This document shows, in pieces, positions 59,134 to 64,000 of a DNA stretch of 64,000 nucleotides. The notes beneath the pieces are model-generated. The model was not told the DNA's origin, did not search any database, and worked only from the letters and a program-made list of their open reading frames with translations. Source of the DNA: Acheta domesticus (Eukaryota; Arthropoda; Insecta; Orthoptera; Gryllidae); contig JAHLJT010000631.1 of NCBI GenBank assembly GCA_031308135.1, forward strand, positions 144,688,734 to 144,752,733. Direction: 5' to 3'. How positions within the stretch are numbered: position 1 is the first letter of the stretch; every line of letters starts with the position of its first letter. The position numbers and the translations under genes were made by a program.

Positions 59134-60165
59134 ATGGCTCACAGAAGAAGTAAAGGAAATAGTGAAAAGAAAAAGGAATCATATATACAATACAAATCTT
59201 CCCAAAGTACAGAAGATAACTTACGTCATAAAGAAGAAAGAAATATAGCTAATATGAAAATAAGAAAGTTGAAAGAAACGTACTGGGAGAAATTCACAAA
59301 GAACTTTGAAAAAGACCTTCATGGATCACAAAGAAAGGTGTGGAGATTATTGAGAAACAGAAAAGCTGAAATTACTGAAACCATAAAGATTAATAATAAT
59401 ATAGACAAGGAAACATGGAAAAAGTATTTTGCAAATTTGTACAAGGACACAGAATATAACCGAGAGATATGTTATAAAAACGACTTCAACTTAGATAATG
59501 TAGAATTGACTTCAGTAGAAATGCAAGGGATGGTAAAAACCTTGAAGAACAGAAAAGCACCTAGTAGTCATGGGATAAGTAATGAGTTATTAAAATATGG
59601 TGGAAAGAATTTAGTAGATCAAATGACTGCATTATTTAATATAATAATCAAAAAAGAAAGAATACCATTAGAATGGAAATCCAGCACAACCTTACCCATA
59701 TTCAAAAAAGGAGACAAGAATAATCCTGAAAATTATAGAGGCATCACACTGATGCCTCTGATGGTAAAGAATAAAATAATAGAGCAAGTAATGAAATTCA
59801 CTTACTTAGGAGTTGAAATTTCAAGCACACGCAATACATATAATGAAGTTAAACAGCAAGTAATGAAAGGAGCAAGAATATCAGGGTATTTGAAAGATGT
59901 GACATGGAGAAATAAATTTCTTAATGTAGAAAGCAAAGTAAAAATTTACAAAACCATGGTAAGACTAGTAATAACATATCGAGCAGATACAAGGGCCGAT
60001 AAAAGAAGAACTAAGACTCTACTTAGAACATCAGAGACGAGAACATTAAGATCAATATTGGGTGTAACAAAATGGGATAGATTGAAAAACCAATATATAA
60101 GAAATGAATGTGACAAGAATAGACATAGTAAAATTTACAAGAACGAGAAGAAGAGAATGGAATGA
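59134..60165 (+). pseudogene. RTE-like ORF of 343 codons lacking the RT catalytic core
   Basis: The longest ORF in the window. Residues 1-110 form a Lys/Glu-rich linker. LKNRKAPSSHGISNELLKYGG (about residues 136-156, cited by position) and FKKGDKNNPENYRGITL (about 190-206) are RT-fingers blocks. The reading then jumps directly to FTYLGVEISSTRN, normally found after the catalytic box. The palm with both aspartate motifs, about 650 bp in copy 1, is gone without loss of frame. The C-terminal tail continues in another frame at 60104-60301 with REWNEHVTR and GRQKKRW. It cannot polymerise DNA. Whether the open frame is more than accidental is unknown. Confidence 0.8.
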
Positions 60166-60665
60166 GCACGTTACCAGGTCGGACAGAAAAAGAATAATTA
60201 AGATTACGAGAGATTCAAAACCCACAGGAAAACGTGATCCTGGCAGACAGAAGAAAAGATGGGTCGAAAGTTGGATTTCCACATCTCCTGAGTCATCCTG
60301 ACGGTGAAGTATGAAGAAAAACAAGTGTTAACCTTAATAAAAGAAGAAGTCTTATTTTAGGGTTTTAAAAGTAAAATAGGCTCTTTTAGGCGCTAGTGTG
60401 GAAATTCATAAACCACCAAACTATCCTATTCTGGATGGAATATATTTCACTGTTGTTGATTTAGATGCAAAAGGGAAAGAGTCATGTGAAATTTGTAAGC
60501 CTATCAAACTGACAATGATACATGGTTACTAAAATGTGACCACAAATTTCAAGACACACATGAAACTACTAATAAACAGTATAGCAGTAAGCTAAAATGA
60601 TTTCTTCATACATTTTAGAGAATTCATCCTGGTGAGATAAGTGAATTTGAGAACTATAAAGATGA

Positions 60666-61187
60666 CAGGGTTGTCCAACTGGCGGTCATTTATTATGTCT
60701 CGCGAAAGCCATTAGTCATAAGTGGAAGTTCCTTGCATCCATGTCGGGCGAGAACATTGTGCATCTAGCTCATGCGCCCTGTGGGGGCCAACACCTAAAT
60801 GTAACTGGTGGTGCTAAAGCAGCACGTACTTTCTCGACCGTACTTTCACGCAAAATTACGCGAAAAGTACTTGAATTTGCGAAAAATTGTAAAAATTGTA
60901 GTCTTATTTCAAATCTTTAAGGAACATATTTCATCAAGGGAAAAAACTCTCTATCTTCATAATTATAGTTGGAGGAAGACACCGAAAAAAAATTGAACTT
61001 CTCCCCCACCTCGTTTCAGACCAGCCGTGCAAATTGCTGAGATGAACCACGGCCATACTCTACTAAAGTATACTCTACTCTACTAGAGTATGGCCATGGA
61101 TGAATAATACGTGGAAGTCAGGTGTGGATAGCCTGAGTAATAAGTTTTAATTGTAGCCCTGGAGTCCCTGCAAGTTGGTCATCCCTG
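60666..61187. mobile_element. hAT-like MITE carrying an F1 fragment
   Basis: The left end CAGGGTTGTCCAACTGGCGG and the right end in reverse complement CAGGGATGACCAACTTGCAG are inverted. The type matches the MITE at 20028-20377. No clean 8-bp duplication was seen. An F1-family tip (GTGGTGCTAAAGCAGCACGT at 60807) and core of about 190 bp lie inside. Confidence 0.55.
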
Positions 61188-61639
61188 GTATAGAAGATCA
61201 AACTTACCTAAGAGTATAATTAACAGTACTGGGAATAGTGATACTAATGCCAAGAACTTAAAGCAAACAAGTTGAACACGTAGTTTCTTCAATACGTAGG
61301 ACAAAAGAAAAGATCAAACAACTTTGATGATCTTGTTACAAAATTCGTTGTTAATAGAATGAGATCCTTATCAATTACAAGAAGAAATATTAGCAATACA
61401 ATGTCTGAAAAACTAGTAGTGTTGAAAGGAAACATGTCCAACTGTATACAACTAAATTTTAACCACGTTTTCAGCAATAAATTGTGACTCTGGATCACTA
61501 TTGAATGATTTTGTATTTTCAAAAGTATTTTGAAAAACTATTTTGCATTTTGTATCTAAAATACTTTTATGGAAGTATTTTGTATTTGGTATCTAAAATA
61601 CTATCGAGGAGGTATTTTGTATTTTGTAGCTGAAATACT

Positions 61640-63030
61640 TGTTTATTTATTTACGTCAAAAAACAGTTAAAAACTGCGTATGACGAGCTATGGGGACAAG
61701 TGAATTTTGTGCACGTTTTCATAATTCTGTGGTCTCTATCCTAAACCATATTTTAGTCGAATTTTGAATACAGAAAAAAAAGTTTTTTTTTCCAGTTTTG
61801 TTGACAAAATATTCGCTCCTATATAATAAAATATATTTTCAAAGGTAAATTAGCTATAAATTCCTGCCCTGAACCCTCATGTTCTTCATGAAAGAATAAT
61901 ACTTTTTGCCGCGATAATATGAAAAACGATAATTTGAATAACTATATTTCCCACTGAAATTCAGAAGACGTGCACAAATAATGAAGTTACATTTATGTCC
62001 AGAAGCAAAACAAGGGATCATCTCAGCATTTGCTCAAGGATCAGGGAAACTGGACGAAAAACCTGATCGAGATGGGGGCCATCAACCCAGAAACTGTGGT
62101 ACAATACTTGTTACAGGTTCTTTAGAATTATACAGTCCAAATGATAAATAATTACATTAACAATCATTGTTAAAATTAATTCTACTTTCCTTTTTGATGC
62201 TCGGTATAGTCTCGAATTGTATAGAAACAGTTATGCAGCAGAAAAGATTTTACTTGGGACTTAAACTTTTCTATTGAATTTAATCGTTTAATGTCTTCTG
62301 GCAAAGTGTTGTAGAGTAATGTACATGAATTGTGAATTTTGTAATGTGAATTTTTTGTAGTGAGCTGTTGATACTGCCACTTGGTGAATATGATTACTAC
62401 GTCGTGTGTTATACTTATAGACATCGGCATTTGCTGAAAATATATTCCCGCCCTTAAGTAAGTCATTTTTGACAAAAACTACTGATTCGTAAATCAGGAG
62501 ACAAGGTAATGGTAAAATTCCTAGATTAATAAAGAGTGACTTACAAGAATCACGTGGGTTGGATTTGCTTATTATTCGTACAATTCTTTTTTGTAATCTG
62601 AAAGTCTGTGAGCTATAAGATGTGTTTCCCCAAAATATTATGCCATATCTCAGGCGGGAGTGAACATTGGCAAAATATACACAACGAGCTGTATGAAGGC
62701 TGACGGAATTTGAAAGAATTCTGAACGCGTAGCATAATGAACTTAATTTTGTGTTCAATTCATTTAAGTGGGCATTCCATTTGAGGTTTGACTGAATTGA
62801 TAGACCTAAAAATTTTGTTACATTAACATCAGTCAATGGCCCACCGTTCATTTCCAATGGAGTACAGAATTTTTTATTTGATATGGAAAACTGCATTGAA
62901 ACAGTTTTATTTTCATTTACTTTTAATTTGTTATTACGGAACCAATTTGAAACGTCTGATATTGTACTATTTACGGTTTCTTTGTTGCAAAGAATATTTG
63001 TATCATTGTTGCAAAGAATATTTGTTTCAA
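61640..63030 (-). mobile_element. LINE family C, copy 3
   Basis: Minus-strand LINE with its 3' tail AAATAAATAAAC near 61640, matching the 3' tip of copy 1. It interrupts the right end of the hAT-like element, separating AGCTGAAATACT from CAAGTATTTTGCCC. Confidence 0.7.
61985..62125 (+). other. Antisense short ORF in LINE family C 3' UTR, copy 3
   Basis: A 46-codon frame from SYIYVQKQNKGSSQHLL to a TAG at 62123-62125, opposite in strand to the LINE. Compared with copy 1 it keeps frame throughout, with substitutions such as GVIDPEAEV to GAINPETVV. The family is not recognised. Confidence 0.5.
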
Positions 63031-63043
63031 GTATTTTGCCCAA
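62185..63043 (-). pseudogene. LINE family C reverse transcriptase, copy 3
   Basis: A 251-codon frame begins at 63043 with a degraded region, here DTNILCNKE after the lost catalytic box, then VNVTKFLGLSIQSNLKWNAH, LQKRIVRIIS, GILPLPCLLIYES and NADVYKYNTR. A frameshift near 62340-62360 moves to CTLLYNTLPEDIKRL and the FYTIRDYTEHQKGK end at 62182. Conserved blocks match copy 1 and extend it. A 19-bp duplication near 62985-63024 (GTTGCAAAGAATATTTGT repeated) marks a local tandem at the 5' break. Confidence 0.75.
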
Positions 63044-63054
63044 CTCTGATCAAT

Positions 63055-63941
63055 GCTTTCTACGTGTTCCTGGCAAATGCGGCATTTATCTTCTTGGGAA
63101 ACTTTGAGAACTGCTTTATCATGTCGTGTTCTCGAGGCCTGATCTTGGGCAGCCATTACAAGTGCTTCTGGCTTCATTCTTTCCCTTTTAAGCCACATAA
63201 ATGATTGACCTTTATTGATCTGTACCCTCTCCTTTCGTTTCAAATATTGTTCATGGAGTGGTTTGTCTCTCCACGATTACTTTAACATTTTTTGTGTCCC
63301 ACATTTCATGTTAAGCAGCATTAGAAGTTCAGTGTCTCTGTCATTCTGCGTGTCTTGCATAATCTTGTTCGCGATGCTTGCAACACTAACAATGCCTCTG
63401 TTTACCATTCTTCGGTCAGATGTCATGACCTGCCTTATTAGAAGGTCATCTTGATGACTGACTACATACTTTCCCATTCTGACAATTAGATTGTGCCAGG
63501 AGGCCTCAATTTGTCTGAGGCATCTTCCTCCTTCCTTACGTGACACATAGTCTATGTACATCAGCTCGAGGGTGGGAAACATGACGCATTGTTAGTAGTT
63601 TTCTGGTTTTCCGATCCGTTATTCGAATTTCTTGCTCAGTCCAGTTCACTCGTCCGGAACTCCACTCGACTACAGGCACCATCAAACTGTCAATAGCAAA
63701 TATTCTATTCCTGAAGTTCAGAGCAGACTGCAGGACAAGTCTCACTCTTCTCTAATACTCCCTGCGAATTCTCTCTTTCCTTGTGACATGGTCTCTTTCC
63801 GTTCGACATGGTCTCACATTCTTCAATGCCCAGATATTTGTAAGTTTTACCTGGCTCAAGATCTTGAATTACAGTGTGCATATCAATTTCAATGCTCTCT
63901 GACGTTGCAGTTTGCCTCTCTTTAAATTTATTTTTGCACAC
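63055..63941 (-). pseudogene. R4/Dong-like LINE copy 3: thumb and CCHC region
   Basis: Minus strand, several frames. From the window end leftward: GKTYKYLGIEECETM (RT thumb), MRLVLQSALNFRNRIFAIDSL, NWTEQEIRITDRKTRKLLTM, a PRADVHRL block, GGRCLRQIEASWHN, and a CRICQEHVE knuckle near 63090. The order is what is expected upstream of copy 2's start, so this copy extends the family. The RT palm would lie beyond the window edge. Confidence 0.7.
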
Positions 63942-64000
63942 TCGTCAAAACCAAAATCTTCATGCAGATGTCACTGCTAAAGTCATTCACGACAGACAGT

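Larger units (their letters stand above)
58620..60355 (+). mobile_element. RTE-like LINE, copy 2
   Basis: Runs from the C-terminal part of the endonuclease domain to a GAAGAAG-type 3' end near 60350, the same 3' signature as copy 1 at 24611. It lies within the hAT-like element. Target duplications could not be resolved because both borders are AGAAGAAG-like. Confidence 0.65.
57633..63054. mobile_element. hAT-like element, 5.4 kb, with 8-bp duplication
   Basis: The element spans 57639-63046, starting GAGTTGGGCAGTATCG and ending with the complement of GAGTTGGGCAAAATACTT. The right flank is TGATCAAT; the left flank is TGATAT, which equals the same word with CA lost. Subterminal runs of AAATAC and GTATTTTG words occur at 57645-57800 and 61510-61640. 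Most of its length is later insertions. No transposase was recognised. Confidence 0.7.
56986..64000 (-). mobile_element. R4/Dong-like LINE, copy 3, split by a hAT-like element
   Basis: The 3' part is 57012-57638, bordered on the left by a TTATTATATTATTATTATT tract. The 5' part resumes at 63047 and runs off the window end. The interruption falls inside the sequence ACAATATGATCAATGG, which is continuous in copy 2 at 42164-42180. Confidence 0.75.

Overview
The window looks like repeat-dense, AT-rich intergenic or intronic DNA from a large-genome arthropod, probably an insect. The grounds are several non-LTR retrotransposon groups together (RTE-like, CR1/Jockey-like and a restriction-like-endonuclease LINE resembling R4/Dong), many hAT-type elements, a tRNA-headed SINE, and short CpG-rich islands in a much AT-richer background. 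No complete host gene was recognised. The species cannot be fixed from this sequence.

Layout. 1-2.4 kb is a copy of the most abundant repeat, a foldback-like element with about 115-bp terminal inverted repeats beginning GTGGTGCTACAG and next to TA. Related copies or fragments lie at 12.4-14.65, 27.2-30.7, 34.9-36.5, 37.5-38.1, 38.85-40.3, 46.6, 47.76-50.0 and 60.8 kb. 3.9-5.6 kb holds a hAT-like MITE and a repeat that carries a short LINE insertion; a paralogue of this repeat without the insertion lies at 52.0-52.4 kb. CpG islands occur near 7.4-8.0, 9.4-9.7, 11.35-11.6, 19.5-19.8, 26.65-26.95, 50.15-50.55 and 55.8-56.1 kb. The 50.2 kb island contains the best candidate host coding exon (minus strand, bounded by splice signals).

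22.3-26.1 kb is an R4/Dong-like LINE starting directly after an (AAT)15 tract and interrupted by an RTE-like LINE with a 12-bp target duplication. 31.0-36.7 kb holds a CR1/Jockey-like LINE, then a hAT element with an exact 8-bp target duplication that encloses other repeats. 40.0-42.8 kb has a short retro-insertion, a roughly 600-bp tandem duplication and a second R4/Dong-like copy. 45.9 kb has a SINE with a target duplication; 54.2-54.95 kb has a second hAT element with an exact 8-bp duplication. 57-64 kb is a nested stack: a third R4/Dong-like copy split by a 5.4-kb hAT-like element that itself contains an RTE-like LINE, a hAT MITE and a CR1/Jockey-like LINE.

No working operon or pathway is present. 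The biology on view is transposon nesting and decay. The least expected signals are a short ORF kept antisense to the CR1/Jockey-like LINE in all three 3' regions, the modular foldback family whose internal unit varies in copy number, and the association of all three R4/Dong-like copies with (TAA)n repeats.
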